From Pedobacter miscanthi (GTDB lineage Bacteria; Bacteroidota; Bacteroidia; Sphingobacteriales; Sphingobacteriaceae): a stretch of DNA of 64,000 nt. The notes below the pieces were generated by a model, which was not told the origin of the DNA, did not search any database, and saw only the letters and a program-made list of their open reading frames with translations. This document shows positions 41,101 to 49,139 of this stretch, piece by piece (position 1 is the first letter of the stretch; each line of letters opens with the position of its first letter). The stretch covers positions 62,001 to 126,000 of the forward strand of contig NZ_QNQU01000005.1 of the NCBI RefSeq assembly GCF_003315595.1, read 5' to 3'. Position numbers and translations under genes: made by a program.

Positions 41101-41600
41101 TTACTTACAACTGGGATGTAAAAGACATTATGCCGGTGGCAGATGGTGCACCAAAAGCCGAGGGTAATGTATCGGCCAATATTGGCTACCGCAATTTTAT
41201 GCTGAGTTTAAGTTTTTATTATCGTTTTGGTGGTTATACCTACAATCAAACCCTGGTTGACCGAGTTGAAAATGCCGATCCACGGTTTAATGTGGATAGC
41301 AGGGTATTAAATGAGCGATGGATTAAACCCGGCGACCAGACATTCTTTAAAAATATTGCCGATTTATCGATCACCAATGTTTCATCAAGGTTTGTACAGA
41401 AAGATAACCTGATGGAGTTACGGTCTGTTTACCTCTCTTACGATTTTAAAAGGGAACTGATCAAAAAGCTTGGCTTCCAGAACCTTCGTACTTCCTTAAC
41501 CCTGAACGATATTTTCAGGACTTCGAGTATTGAAATGGAAAGGGGTACAAGCTATCCCTTTGCCAGGAGTTTAACTGTTTCATTGCTGGCTTCATTCTAA
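38169..41600 (+). CDS. SusC/RagA-family TonB-dependent outer-membrane transporter
   Basis: A 1143-residue outer-membrane protein that imports a substrate with TonB energy. Order: signal region (to about 45, 'LLVMKLTTTLLLVGALHLSA'), an STN signalling domain (about 50-120, 'TSLKQVFKEIKKQTGYFFFY'), a carboxypeptidase-like regulatory domain (about 135-215, 'VIDKTTGETIPGVNISVKNG'), the plug (about 220-360, 'NDVVVTGYQTIKKDTYTGNA', 'SVTLLKDAAATAVYGSRAAN') and a 22-strand barrel with the usual C-terminal aromatic strand (ending LTVSLLASF). The STN domain marks it as the signalling partner of the FecR protein upstream. ATG 38169 gives an N-terminus with a long signal region; 38238 is an alternative. 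Confidence 0.96.
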   Translation: MKLTTLYNPVCDMRRVKIKFLLVMKLTTTLLLVGALHLSAATFSQTVTLSRRKTSLKQVFKEIKKQTGYFFFYKGQLLQDKPDVTVEFVKTSLTEALNTALKDQNLNYNIVNKTIVISSKENLPPTPQHAAVKIEVKGVVIDKTTGETIPGVNISVKNGASVGITNDKGEFKVSVDEGSILVFSYVGYDLSEAKATGGKALNIKLSAKLTQMNDVVVTGYQTIKKDTYTGNAITIKGEDLKKNNPQSLLKSIQSFDPSFKVLDNNLFGSDPNALPKINVRGATALPSISDTENILDRNNLSSNYNLPAFMLDGFEVTLQKVTDLDINRIESVTLLKDAAATAVYGSRAANGVIVITTKAPVAGKLQLSYNYELSVNAPDLTDYHVLNAKDKLAYEKLAGLYDSGLNTAYTADQLDAEYFSRLKNVASGVDTYWLSQALRNAYRQKHSLYVQGGDQKFRYGVDLRYETTPGVMLKSDRNRYSGGMNFTYNPTSKLLFRNEVTITQVDGNNSPYGDFSTYVRMNPYYPIANANGEMIQELATWQVDTHDNSNGQQIKQTHVFNPLYEGTLASFDKSSNLELIDAFSVDWKLSPSLTFKSQISLNKSKTSGDKFVSPLSNVFYDYAADKLNNKGSYTLVESDRLAIDGKATLGYNKQIGDQYFNLVLGTNVVTARTDDKLIEAQGFSNDRFTNIGFARIYKENSAPGGNVSENRLAGAFFSGNYSFKNKYLLDASFRYEGSSAFGSNKRFAPFWSTGIGWNMHREAFLADSKVISQLRLKASTGIVGSVSFPAYLSRSIYQYDPSNWYSTGLGAQVLGYGNSNLQWQKTETYDVGIDLGLFQDRFVISPRYYYKLTKGLITDIDLSPSTGFTTYKENLGDMANEGYELYLTANAYRNKDFNINITGNLAHNVNTLVKLSNSLKTLNDKIDQYQTNPDKKAQSTPLLRYNEGQSLSSIYAVRSLGIDPQTGKEIFVKKDGSITYNWDVKDIMPVADGAPKAEGNVSANIGYRNFMLSLSFYYRFGGYTYNQTLVDRVENADPRFNVDSRVLNERWIKPGDQTFFKNIADLSITNVSSRFVQKDNLMELRSVYLSYDFKRELIKKLGFQNLRTSLTLNDIFRTSSIEMERGTSYPFARSLTVSLLASF

Positions 41601-41610
41601 CATTAAGAAA

Positions 41611-43077
41611 ATGAAAAAATATTTATTAATAATCATCACGCTCATTGCATTTACATCCTGTAAAAAGTTTTTGGATATCCAGCCCGAATCTGATATATCG
41701 AAAGAAGAGTTGTTTACTACCGAGGAAGGCTTTAAAGAAGCATTAAATGGTGCGTATGTAGGTTTGGCCAGCCCCAATCTGTATGGGGGCAATTTAACCG
41801 TAAGCAATCTGGATATTATTGCGCAGAATTACCAGTTTAACGACGGTGTTCTGCAAAAGATAGCCACTTTCGATTATACCCTACCGGATTGGATGGGCAA
41901 GATTAGCACTATCTGGAACAATTCATACAAAAGTATAGGTAATGTAAACCAGATTTTGGAAGTTATTGACGACCGGAAAAACCTGTTTAAAGATGGTAAT
42001 TACAACATTATTAAAGGCGAAGCACTTGCTTTAAGGGCCTATATGCATTTCGATTTGCTGAGAATGTTCGGACCATCATATAAGAATAATCCAACATTTA
42101 AAGCCATGCCTTACGTCACGACGGTTTCGACCAAAAGTACACCTTATTCTACAGTGAGCGAGGTAATCGACCAGGTTATTTCCGATCTGCAACAGGCAAA
42201 AGCACTCCTTAAAACTACCGATCCCATTATTCCGGCTTCTTATGTGGTAGGTTATCCAAACGGGACAAAAACAACCGAACTTAAAAATGCTTCATTGTTT
42301 TTACAGAATAGAAGACACCGCATTAACTATTATGCCGTTGCAGGGGAGCTGGCCAGGGTATACCTCTATAAAGGCGACAATACCAATAGTTTAAGCAATG
42401 CCAGAGAAGTAATTGAATCGTTGAAATTTCCCTGGACAGTTAAAGAAGATTTCTTTGCTGCTGATGTAACCAAGCGCGACAGGATTTTTTACAATGAAAT
42501 TTTATTCGGTTGGTATGCGTCGAAGGATGCAATAGATCAGGCTAATGGGCTTTTTGCAAAAGATAACCCTCTTTATTCTGCCACAGCTGACCAGATCAAT
42601 ACCATCTATAATTTAGGAACGGTTGGGGCTGATGACTGGCGTTATAAACAATGGTTTAGGCTAGTAAAGGCTGCGAATGTTGCAGATCGCTTTTACCTGC
42701 AAAAATATGTGGTTAATTCAAGCCCGGTTGTAAACTTACATCCAATGGTAATGCCCGCGTTACGTTTAAGCGAAATGTACCTGATTGCTGCTGAAGCCAG
42801 TTTTGACACTGATGTCACAAAAGCGGCCGATTATTTTAATACCCTCAGGATTCACCGTGGAATAGGCACGCAATTGTCAGTAGGTATTTCCAAAACGGAT
42901 TTTATAAAAGAACTGGAAGGAGAGTACCGCAAGGAATTTTACGGAGAAAGCCAGAACTTTTATATGCACAAAAGACTGAATTTACCCGTGGTTACCACCT
43001 CAGGCTTTATTTATACCCCTTCGGATAAACTTTTTGTGTTTCCGCTTCCGGTTGATGAACAAGCTTATAGAAACTAA
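41611..43077 (+). CDS. RagB/SusD-family outer-membrane lipoprotein
   Basis: A 488-residue lipoprotein that caps the SusC barrel and binds the substrate. Lipobox LIAFTSC with the lipidated Cys at residue 17, after the signal MKKYLLIIITLIAF. Typical SusD features: 'KKFLDIQPESDISKEELFTT' with the family 'LDIxP' start, TPR-like helices ('GEALALRAYMHFDLLRMFGP', residues about 130-150), and the C-terminal 'RLSEMYLIAAEASFDTDVTK' and 'YRKEFYGESQNFYMHKRLNL' blocks. It starts 10 bp after the SusC stop. Ligand specificity cannot be read from sequence. Confidence 0.96.
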   Translation: MKKYLLIIITLIAFTSCKKFLDIQPESDISKEELFTTEEGFKEALNGAYVGLASPNLYGGNLTVSNLDIIAQNYQFNDGVLQKIATFDYTLPDWMGKISTIWNNSYKSIGNVNQILEVIDDRKNLFKDGNYNIIKGEALALRAYMHFDLLRMFGPSYKNNPTFKAMPYVTTVSTKSTPYSTVSEVIDQVISDLQQAKALLKTTDPIIPASYVVGYPNGTKTTELKNASLFLQNRRHRINYYAVAGELARVYLYKGDNTNSLSNAREVIESLKFPWTVKEDFFAADVTKRDRIFYNEILFGWYASKDAIDQANGLFAKDNPLYSATADQINTIYNLGTVGADDWRYKQWFRLVKAANVADRFYLQKYVVNSSPVVNLHPMVMPALRLSEMYLIAAEASFDTDVTKAADYFNTLRIHRGIGTQLSVGISKTDFIKELEGEYRKEFYGESQNFYMHKRLNLPVVTTSGFIYTPSDKLFVFPLPVDEQAYRN

Positions 43078-43093
43078 CCTTAACAGACAAAAG

Positions 43094-43942
43094 ATGAAAA
43101 AAAATATAATTTATGTTTTGCTTTTGAGCATTACTTTCTTTGCCTGCAAAAAGAACGAAATGTTACCATATATCGCTGATGACAACGTTTATCTGCGCTA
43201 TCTGGATCAGAATGGCAATCAGGATACCACCACCCTTAGTTACTCGTTTGCATTTAATCCGGGCCTGGCCCAGGATACTTTATGGGTCCCCATTGTGGTT
43301 ACCGGACCAAGGGTATCGCACAGCAGGCAGTTTGCCTTAACTGTTGTTGATTCGGTTACTACAGCGGTAAAGGGAACGCATTATGAAGCGCTAAAGCCAT
43401 TTTATACCCTGCCGGCAGATTCTGGAACTGTTAAAATTCCGTTAATCATTAAAAATACCGACGAAGCCCTGGCCAATAAATCGGTAATCCTGGGGATCAG
43501 TACAGTAAAAGGTGGCGATTTTCAGGCCAACCTTCCGCTTGTACTGCGCAGTAAAAAAGTGATTTTCTCTAACCGTTTGGAAAAACCGGGTTGGTGGATG
43601 TACTGGGCGCAGTTGGGAGAATATGGAAGGATCAAACACCAGTTGTTCCTGATCTCATCGGGTACGGTTGATTTGGTAGACCTTTCGAAGCCGGATGCTT
43701 ATCTACAGATCCCACGTTCGCTTTATTACATCGAAAATTTCCGTGTTTTCTTAAATGATCCCGCCGCATGGATTGCCAAAAACCCCGGCAAAGACTTTGT
43801 GTTAACGCCAAAAACTGATGGTAGCAAAGACTTCGATTTCTACAATACGGCCTCACCAACCAAGCGTTACACCCTTAAATATTTCTCACTGGTAAACGCT
43901 TACTTTTTTGTGGATGAGAACGGCAAACAGATTATTATCTAA
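43094..43942 (+). CDS. DUF4843 lipoprotein
   Basis: A 282-residue lipoprotein with signal and lipobox (LLLSITFFACKKNE, Cys18). The body has an immunoglobulin-like DUF4843 region ('VYLRYLDQNGNQDTTTLSYS', 'VPIVVTGPRVSHSRQFALTV', 'GTHYEALKPFYTLPADSGTV', 'IPLIIKNTD') and a second beta-rich half. ATG 43094 was chosen over the frame start at 43034 because it begins the signal peptide. Proteins of this family follow SusCD pairs and are thought to sit on the cell surface, but no activity is known. It starts 16 bp after the SusD stop. Confidence 0.88.
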   Translation: MKKNIIYVLLLSITFFACKKNEMLPYIADDNVYLRYLDQNGNQDTTTLSYSFAFNPGLAQDTLWVPIVVTGPRVSHSRQFALTVVDSVTTAVKGTHYEALKPFYTLPADSGTVKIPLIIKNTDEALANKSVILGISTVKGGDFQANLPLVLRSKKVIFSNRLEKPGWWMYWAQLGEYGRIKHQLFLISSGTVDLVDLSKPDAYLQIPRSLYYIENFRVFLNDPAAWIAKNPGKDFVLTPKTDGSKDFDFYNTASPTKRYTLKYFSLVNAYFFVDENGKQIII

Positions 43943-43957
43943 CCGTTGATAAAAAAA

Positions 43958-45391
43958 ATGAAGATGAAATTCAAACTGATTTTTATACTGGCCATCATCG
44001 CCGGTTTATATACGGCCTGTAAAAAGGATCTGGGTAATTATGATTATCACCCGCCGTCAGCGCCCATGCTTAGTGCATTTAAAGACTCTACCTTCGCCGC
44101 TTTATTGGGCGATTCGCTGATCCTTAATCCAAAAATTACGCTTGCTGATGCCAATCCATCAACCGATTTAGAATACGAATGGCAAATTACCGTTCAGGAA
44201 GAGCTAAGGGCAGAGGTTTATCAGGGATTTCCCTTAAGGATTGTTTATAATCTCGGTCCGGGTTTACGCACGGCAAAACTGATTATTACCGATAAACGTA
44301 ACGGATTAAAATATAAAATTCCCTTTAATATTATGGGCAGTACAGAGTTCACCAAAGGGAAAATTGTGTTAAGTGACGATAATGGTACTACTAAACTCTC
44401 TTTTATAAAACCCGATAACAAAACGGTTATTCCGGATATTTATAATGCTTTCCACAAAGAAACTTTACCTGATCATCCTGTTGAACTGTATTTTGCAGAT
44501 CCACTTCCATACCAACCCATCACCCAGCAACAGTTTTGGGTATTGTGTAACGATCAGACTAAAAAAAGCCCCTTACTGGATGCCAGTACGCTATTGCGGA
44601 AAAGCTATTTCAACGATCAGTTTTTTACCCCTCCGGCTACAATTGCACCTGGCCATATTGAAGCTTATCAGGGAACGGTGCCAACAGGCGTTATTAATGG
44701 TAAAATGTATGTTGGGGTAACTTCAACTGCCCCTTTTGCCCCTGATTATGGAAAATTTGCAAACGAAATAGCGGGTGATTACAGCCTGTCGAAGTATTTT
44801 TCATTCGTTGGGTCCTTTTACTTTGCTTTCGATACCAAAACCAAAGGCTTCGTAACTTTTGCCGGTGATGGAAGTTATCTCGGCAAAGATTATGTGGTAG
44901 ATCCTGCAGGCACCGCTTTTGATCCCAAAAATATTGGTATGGACCTGCTTTATATGCAAACTGGACCTGCAGGTACTTATTATGCATTTTTTAAAGCTGC
45001 AGATGGCAGCATTTATGAGCTGGGCTTTACCTACCAGTTTGATTCGGTAAACCGAAAAATCAAAGCAGAATATAAACGGATTTTCAAAGGTGCATCGCTC
45101 ATTACTGCCGATACCAAATGGCAGCGCAACAGTTTAAACGTGTTTTATTTTACAGCTAATGATAAAATTTACCGCTATAACCCGCTAAATGAAGAGTTAC
45201 GCACATTAGATGCCAATTTCGGGGGAAAGAAAGTATCAATGCTAAAAATCAGTGCCGATGATAATACCTTAACTGTCGGTACCGAAGGGGCTGTTTATAC
45301 CCTTGATGTAAGCGTAGGTAAAAACGGGGTCATTACCCAAACCATTACCGGAATTCCGGGAGCTCCGGTTGATATTGTAATCAGAAAATAA
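43958..45391 (+). CDS. PKD-like surface lipoprotein
   Basis: About 477 residues, with lipobox LYTAC at the end of the signal (KLIFILAIIAGLYTAC). The N-terminal third is a PKD-like domain ('NYDYHPPSAPMLSAFKDSTF', 'PSTDLEYEWQITVQEELRAE', 'AKLIITDKRNGLKYKIPFNI'), and the rest is beta-rich with repeated aromatic strands ('KYFSFVGSFYFAFDTKTKGF', 'SLNVFYFTANDKIYRYNPLN', 'LTVGTEGAVYTLDVSVGKNG'), suggesting a propeller-like fold. It is the usual third accessory lipoprotein of SusCD loci of this type, likely binding or handling the cargo. ATG 43958 or 43964 is the start; the TTG at 43946 is less likely. Confidence 0.85.
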   Translation: MKMKFKLIFILAIIAGLYTACKKDLGNYDYHPPSAPMLSAFKDSTFAALLGDSLILNPKITLADANPSTDLEYEWQITVQEELRAEVYQGFPLRIVYNLGPGLRTAKLIITDKRNGLKYKIPFNIMGSTEFTKGKIVLSDDNGTTKLSFIKPDNKTVIPDIYNAFHKETLPDHPVELYFADPLPYQPITQQQFWVLCNDQTKKSPLLDASTLLRKSYFNDQFFTPPATIAPGHIEAYQGTVPTGVINGKMYVGVTSTAPFAPDYGKFANEIAGDYSLSKYFSFVGSFYFAFDTKTKGFVTFAGDGSYLGKDYVVDPAGTAFDPKNIGMDLLYMQTGPAGTYYAFFKAADGSIYELGFTYQFDSVNRKIKAEYKRIFKGASLITADTKWQRNSLNVFYFTANDKIYRYNPLNEELRTLDANFGGKKVSMLKISADDNTLTVGTEGAVYTLDVSVGKNGVITQTITGIPGAPVDIVIRK

Positions 45392-45395
45392 TCAT

Positions 45396-45433
45396 TTTCC
45401 ATGCTTTGGGCAAATAACGCCCGGGCATGGAAA
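45396..45433 (+). promoter_or_regulatory. strong hairpin without T run between lipoprotein and TlpA genes
   Basis: TTTCCATGC (45396-45404) / GCATGGAAA (45425-45433) with inner GGGC/GCCC. It is followed by AAATTATTT rather than a T run, so it may be an RNA-stability or processing element that sets different levels of the upstream and downstream genes. Confidence 0.5.
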
Positions 45434-45461
45434 TTATTTAAACAGTTAATTCAAAATACAA

Positions 45462-46595
45462 ATGAAAAATATACAATTAGCCATATTGGCCTTTTTGCTC
45501 CCTGTTTTAACCTGGGCACAAACCCCAAATTTTAGTTTAACAGGTAAAATCGGCACGCTGGGCGCTCCGGCGAAAGCCTATATCGATTATATGGACAATG
45601 GCGTAAGTCACGAAGATTCAGTAGCCCTTGTTAACGGAATGTTCAAATTTGCCGGACATATTTCTGGTAATGCCTATGCCCGCATGGCGCTCGATCATAC
45701 CGGAGATGGTAAAGGTAAAGCTGTTTACACCGGTGATGTAATTTACTTTTATTTCGGTAAGGAACAGGTAAGCATTACCTCAAAAGATTCTTTGCAGAAT
45801 GCTGTTTTTGCCGGCTCAAAAGTTTATCAGGAGTACGATTCTTATAACAAAGCTATAGGTGGTACCATTATGGAACTCACCAAAGCTGTAAACATCGATT
45901 TTAACCGTGGTACGCCCGAACAGCAAAAAGATACCGCTTACATGAAGGCGGTTGACATGCGATATCGCAAAAACATTCAGAACAGAACAGATAAACAGTT
46001 CCAGTTTGCTAAAGAACATCCTGCTTCTTATTTCGCATTGGTGGCCCTGTCTGAAGCTGCCGGGGCAAAAGTAGATGTAGCCAAAGTTCAGCCGCTTTTT
46101 AACGCCCTGAGCAAAGAATATCGTGAGACCGACATGGGTAAAGAACTGGCCCAGCGCATTGCTGCAAGTGGTATTACCGCGGTTGGAAACGCAGCGCCAC
46201 TTTTTACGCAGAATAATGTGGTGGGCAAGCCCGTTTCATTAGCCAGTTTAAAAGGAAAAGTAGTATTGGTTGAGTTTTGGGCGAGCTGGTGCGGACCATG
46301 CAGGGCAGAAAATCCGAACCTGGTAAAACAGTACCAAACCTATAAAGATAAAGGCTTCGAAATTATATCCGTTTCATTGGATAATGTAAAAGAGCGCTGG
46401 TTAGAAGCCATCGAGAAAGATGGATTAGACTGGATCCATGTTTCTGACCTAAAAGGCTGGAATAACGAAGTGGGCCGTTTATATGGCGTACGTGCTGTAC
46501 CGGCCAGTTTCCTGGTAGATGCGCAGGGTAAAATCATCGGGAATGGCCTGCGTGGCGAACCCCTGAATAAAAAACTTGCTGAAATATTCAACTAA
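45462..46595 (+). CDS. TlpA-family thiol-disulfide protein with DUF4369
   Basis: A 377-residue exported protein (signal 'AILAFLLPVLTWAQTPNF'). The N-terminal half (about 24-140) is a DUF4369 beta domain ('FSLTGKIGTLGAPAKAYIDY', 'SVALVNGMFKFAGHISGNAY'), the middle is helical, and the C-terminal part (about 240-377) is a thioredoxin fold with active site WCGPC (Cys277, Cys280) and the cis-Pro in 'VRAVPASFLVDAQGKI'. It is probably a periplasmic, membrane-attached thiol reductase. It belongs to the SusC operon by position. The partner for electron supply may be the DsbD-N-like protein encoded next. Confidence 0.93.
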   Translation: MKNIQLAILAFLLPVLTWAQTPNFSLTGKIGTLGAPAKAYIDYMDNGVSHEDSVALVNGMFKFAGHISGNAYARMALDHTGDGKGKAVYTGDVIYFYFGKEQVSITSKDSLQNAVFAGSKVYQEYDSYNKAIGGTIMELTKAVNIDFNRGTPEQQKDTAYMKAVDMRYRKNIQNRTDKQFQFAKEHPASYFALVALSEAAGAKVDVAKVQPLFNALSKEYRETDMGKELAQRIAASGITAVGNAAPLFTQNNVVGKPVSLASLKGKVVLVEFWASWCGPCRAENPNLVKQYQTYKDKGFEIISVSLDNVKERWLEAIEKDGLDWIHVSDLKGWNNEVGRLYGVRAVPASFLVDAQGKIIGNGLRGEPLNKKLAEIFN

Positions 46596-46619
46596 TTACA
46601 GGCTGAAGAGATATAGATT

Positions 46620-48488
46620 ATGAAAAAGATTTTAACCTTATGCCTGATGCTGGTTTCGCTGTTCACATTTGGTAATGGAAAATACCGGGATAAAATTGCC
46701 CTCAGGGTTTTGTATGTGGGGTATAATCCCGATAAACCCATGCCCAAAAATGTAGTTTACTATTCTACTACACCAGCAATTATCGAAAAAATTTACAAAA
46801 CCAGGATGGCAGATTTTAAAGCCTTTTTGGAGCTGCGTTTTACCGAAGTTAAGGTTGTAGATGTAGCTGATTATAAACCCGATATGTCTGATGGGGTTGA
46901 TGTAACCCTTATGGATGCCGGTCCGGTTAATATGCCTGCAAACTTTAACCGCCCGATGGTGCTTATGCATGCCATGGCACCTAATGTTGGTTTACCTTTG
47001 GGTTTGAAATTTGATTGGTATTGCCAGTGTTTGGATGATGAAGCTTTAAATATTAAAACAGATCATCCCATTTTTAATACTCCAAATGCCGTAAAACTGA
47101 CCATGGTGAAGAAACCAACTCCAGGTTCTTTTTTTAATGGTCATCAGGCAGCAACAACCCCTAAAGAAATGGAGATGTGGCAGGTGGTAAAACAGGGTTT
47201 TTCCTCAAAAGAACCTTACCTGATCGGGATGGTATCGCATGGCGAAGGCTTTAACGATTCGCCTGATGCGGAGTCGATATCAGGTGGCGTTTGTCTTAAA
47301 AATGCAGAAGCGGTAGCCCTTGGCCGTCAGGGGAATTACTTTATGTGGGGTTTTGCGGGTTCGCCAGACTATATGACTGATGAAGCCAAAGATGTTTTTG
47401 TAAATGCGATTTGCTACATCAAAAAATTCGATCATAAAGCAGCAATGGTTAAAAAAGTGCAGATCGAAACCCGCAGTGGTATAGATGAACTGGTTTATCG
47501 TTTAAACAAAGACCTTTATAACCAGGCCATCGTATCAAGGCGTGAGGGAAATCTCCGCATGCTCAAAATGCAGCAGGAATTAAAAGATAAAAAAGCAAAA
47601 GGTGAAGATATTGGCCATGGCAACGAAATGTTTTTGAAAATGCCCGTGACTAATGATACCCAATCTTTTGAAGATTATGTAAAAGGTTTTGCAGGCGATA
47701 GTTTATTCAGGCTTTACGGTACCAATATTGGTCATTACCACAAATACTACCGTGAGAATTATGAGTATTTCTATCCATCGGGTGTGTATACACTTCAGTT
47801 GGATCGCGATGCTCAAAAATTAGGCATTTCTAACCGTAAAGTAGCACTTTTAGATAAATGTGTAAGCTTATTAGAGCATGGCAAAGATGTGGCAATGGCC
47901 CAGCGACTGTTAGAGAGATATACTACACAAAATTTCACGAAGGCTGCCGACTGGAGAAACTGGCTTAACCAAAACCGCAACAATTTATTTTATACGGAAT
48001 CGGGCGGTTTTAAATTTATGGTTAATACTTACGGAAAAACTGTTCCGCTTGGAGAACAGCATAGTTACCAATTACCAAAAGCAGTTGTTGGGGGAGAACC
48101 AACCACAGCCGATCCCGTAGCTGTTTCTGCCAGGTTTATTCCCGGTAATGGCAATAAAAAAGACAGTCTAGTAATTGAAGCCAAAATTTTAAAAGGCTGG
48201 CATATTTATGCTTATGTATCCAAAGATAATCCCTTTATCGTTACCGAAACCCGTTTAGAGCTTCCTGAAGGGGCCATTGCTGATCAAGAATGGAAAACAA
48301 CGGCAGCAATTCCATATCCGGGAAACGAGGGCATGTTTATTTTTGAGGGCAAAGCAAACTTTAGGTTGCTGATTGATTATAGCCAGGCTAAAGCCGGAAC
48401 AAAAATTAAATGCGGCCTGTATTACCAGGTTTGTGATGAAACCAAATGTTATCCGCCAAAAGAGAAAATGTTGGAAATCTCCATTTAA
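46620..48488 (+). CDS. exported protein with amidotransferase-like N-terminus and DsbD-N-like C-terminus
   Basis: A 622-residue protein with a signal peptide (MKKILTLCLMLVSLFTFGNG). The N-terminal part (about 25-270) has a Rossmann-like, class I amidotransferase/ThuA-type look: 'ALRVLYVGYNPDKPMPKNVV', 'TEVKVVDVADYKPDMSDGVD', 'KTDHPIFNTPNAVKLTM', 'LIGMVSHGEGFNDSPDAESI' and 'GRQGNYFMWGFAGSPDYMTD'. A helical middle (about 280-470) follows. The last 130 residues resemble the periplasmic N-domain of DsbD: 'KGWHIYAYVSKDNPFIVTET' and 'YYQVCDETKCYPPKEKM', with Cys605 and Cys610. The nDsbD-like reading is good; the N-terminal assignment is tentative. It is placed 24 bp after the TlpA gene, so thiol transfer between the two is plausible. 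Confidence 0.75.
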   Translation: MKKILTLCLMLVSLFTFGNGKYRDKIALRVLYVGYNPDKPMPKNVVYYSTTPAIIEKIYKTRMADFKAFLELRFTEVKVVDVADYKPDMSDGVDVTLMDAGPVNMPANFNRPMVLMHAMAPNVGLPLGLKFDWYCQCLDDEALNIKTDHPIFNTPNAVKLTMVKKPTPGSFFNGHQAATTPKEMEMWQVVKQGFSSKEPYLIGMVSHGEGFNDSPDAESISGGVCLKNAEAVALGRQGNYFMWGFAGSPDYMTDEAKDVFVNAICYIKKFDHKAAMVKKVQIETRSGIDELVYRLNKDLYNQAIVSRREGNLRMLKMQQELKDKKAKGEDIGHGNEMFLKMPVTNDTQSFEDYVKGFAGDSLFRLYGTNIGHYHKYYRENYEYFYPSGVYTLQLDRDAQKLGISNRKVALLDKCVSLLEHGKDVAMAQRLLERYTTQNFTKAADWRNWLNQNRNNLFYTESGGFKFMVNTYGKTVPLGEQHSYQLPKAVVGGEPTTADPVAVSARFIPGNGNKKDSLVIEAKILKGWHIYAYVSKDNPFIVTETRLELPEGAIADQEWKTTAAIPYPGNEGMFIFEGKANFRLLIDYSQAKAGTKIKCGLYYQVCDETKCYPPKEKMLEISI

Positions 48489-48502
48489 GCTACCTATGCA
48501 CC

Positions 48503-48536
48503 CGGCATGGCCAGTAAAATGGCCATGCCGTTTTTT
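48503..48536 (+). terminator. intrinsic terminator inside the thiol-protease gene set
   Basis: Perfect 11-bp stem CGGCATGGCCA / TGGCCATGCCG around GTAAAA, then six Ts. It ends the main SusC transcript after the DsbD-N-like gene and makes the next two genes dependent on read-through or their own promoter. Confidence 0.9.
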
Positions 48537-48555
48537 AAACTCTTCAACGTAAAAT

Positions 48556-49137
48556 ATGAAACTTTTTTTAAGGCTTTGCCTGTTGCTGTGCGTATTTATG
48601 CCGATTGAATTGTGGGCTCAAATGCCCGCTGGCAGAGCTGATTCCCTGCATAATAAACTTTTATCAGAAATGATTTCTGTGCCTGCCCCTAACTTTATTT
48701 TAAAAGATCTTGACGGAAATACCGTATCGATAAAGGATTTAAAAGGGAAAATTATCGTACTCGATTTCTGGTCTACCTGGTGTGTACCCTGTAAAAAATC
48801 CTTTCCCGCCATGCAGCTTGCTGTTAATGCCTATAAAAATGATCCTGGCGTAAAATTCCTCTTCATTCATACATGGGAAACCACCAAAACTCCTGTTGAC
48901 GATGTAAAGAAATACATCACACAATCTGGCTTTAAATTCGAGGTACTAATGGATTTGAAAGATGCTTCGGGGCATAATGCCGCCGTTGAAGCTTACAGCG
49001 TAAGTGCTATTCCTGCAAAATTCATTATCGATAAAGCCGGTAATATTGTATTTAAACTAACCGGTTTTACCGGAACCGACGATGCCGCTCTGGCAGAAAT
49101 TTCTGAACGGATTATGCTGGCAAAAACCCATAAATAA
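48556..49137 (+). CDS. TlpA/ResA-type thioredoxin-like protein
   Basis: A 193-residue exported protein with a signal peptide (FLRLCLLLCVFMPIELWAQ). The mature part is one thioredoxin-like domain of the TlpA/ResA type: 'NFILKDLDGNTVSIKDLKGK', the active site 'VLDFWSTWCVPCKKSFP' (Cys76, Cys79) and the cis-Pro loop 'YSVSAIPAKFIIDKAG'. It probably reduces or oxidises periplasmic thiols. It follows a strong terminator by 20 bp and precedes the protease gene by 2 bp, so the last two genes form their own unit. Confidence 0.92.
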   Translation: MKLFLRLCLLLCVFMPIELWAQMPAGRADSLHNKLLSEMISVPAPNFILKDLDGNTVSIKDLKGKIIVLDFWSTWCVPCKKSFPAMQLAVNAYKNDPGVKFLFIHTWETTKTPVDDVKKYITQSGFKFEVLMDLKDASGHNAAVEAYSVSAIPAKFIIDKAGNIVFKLTGFTGTDDAALAEISERIMLAKTHK

Positions 49138-49139
49138 CC

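Noticed and set aside
45396..45433. Intrinsic terminator inside the Sus operon
   Set aside because: No T run follows the stem, so it is listed as a structural hairpin instead.
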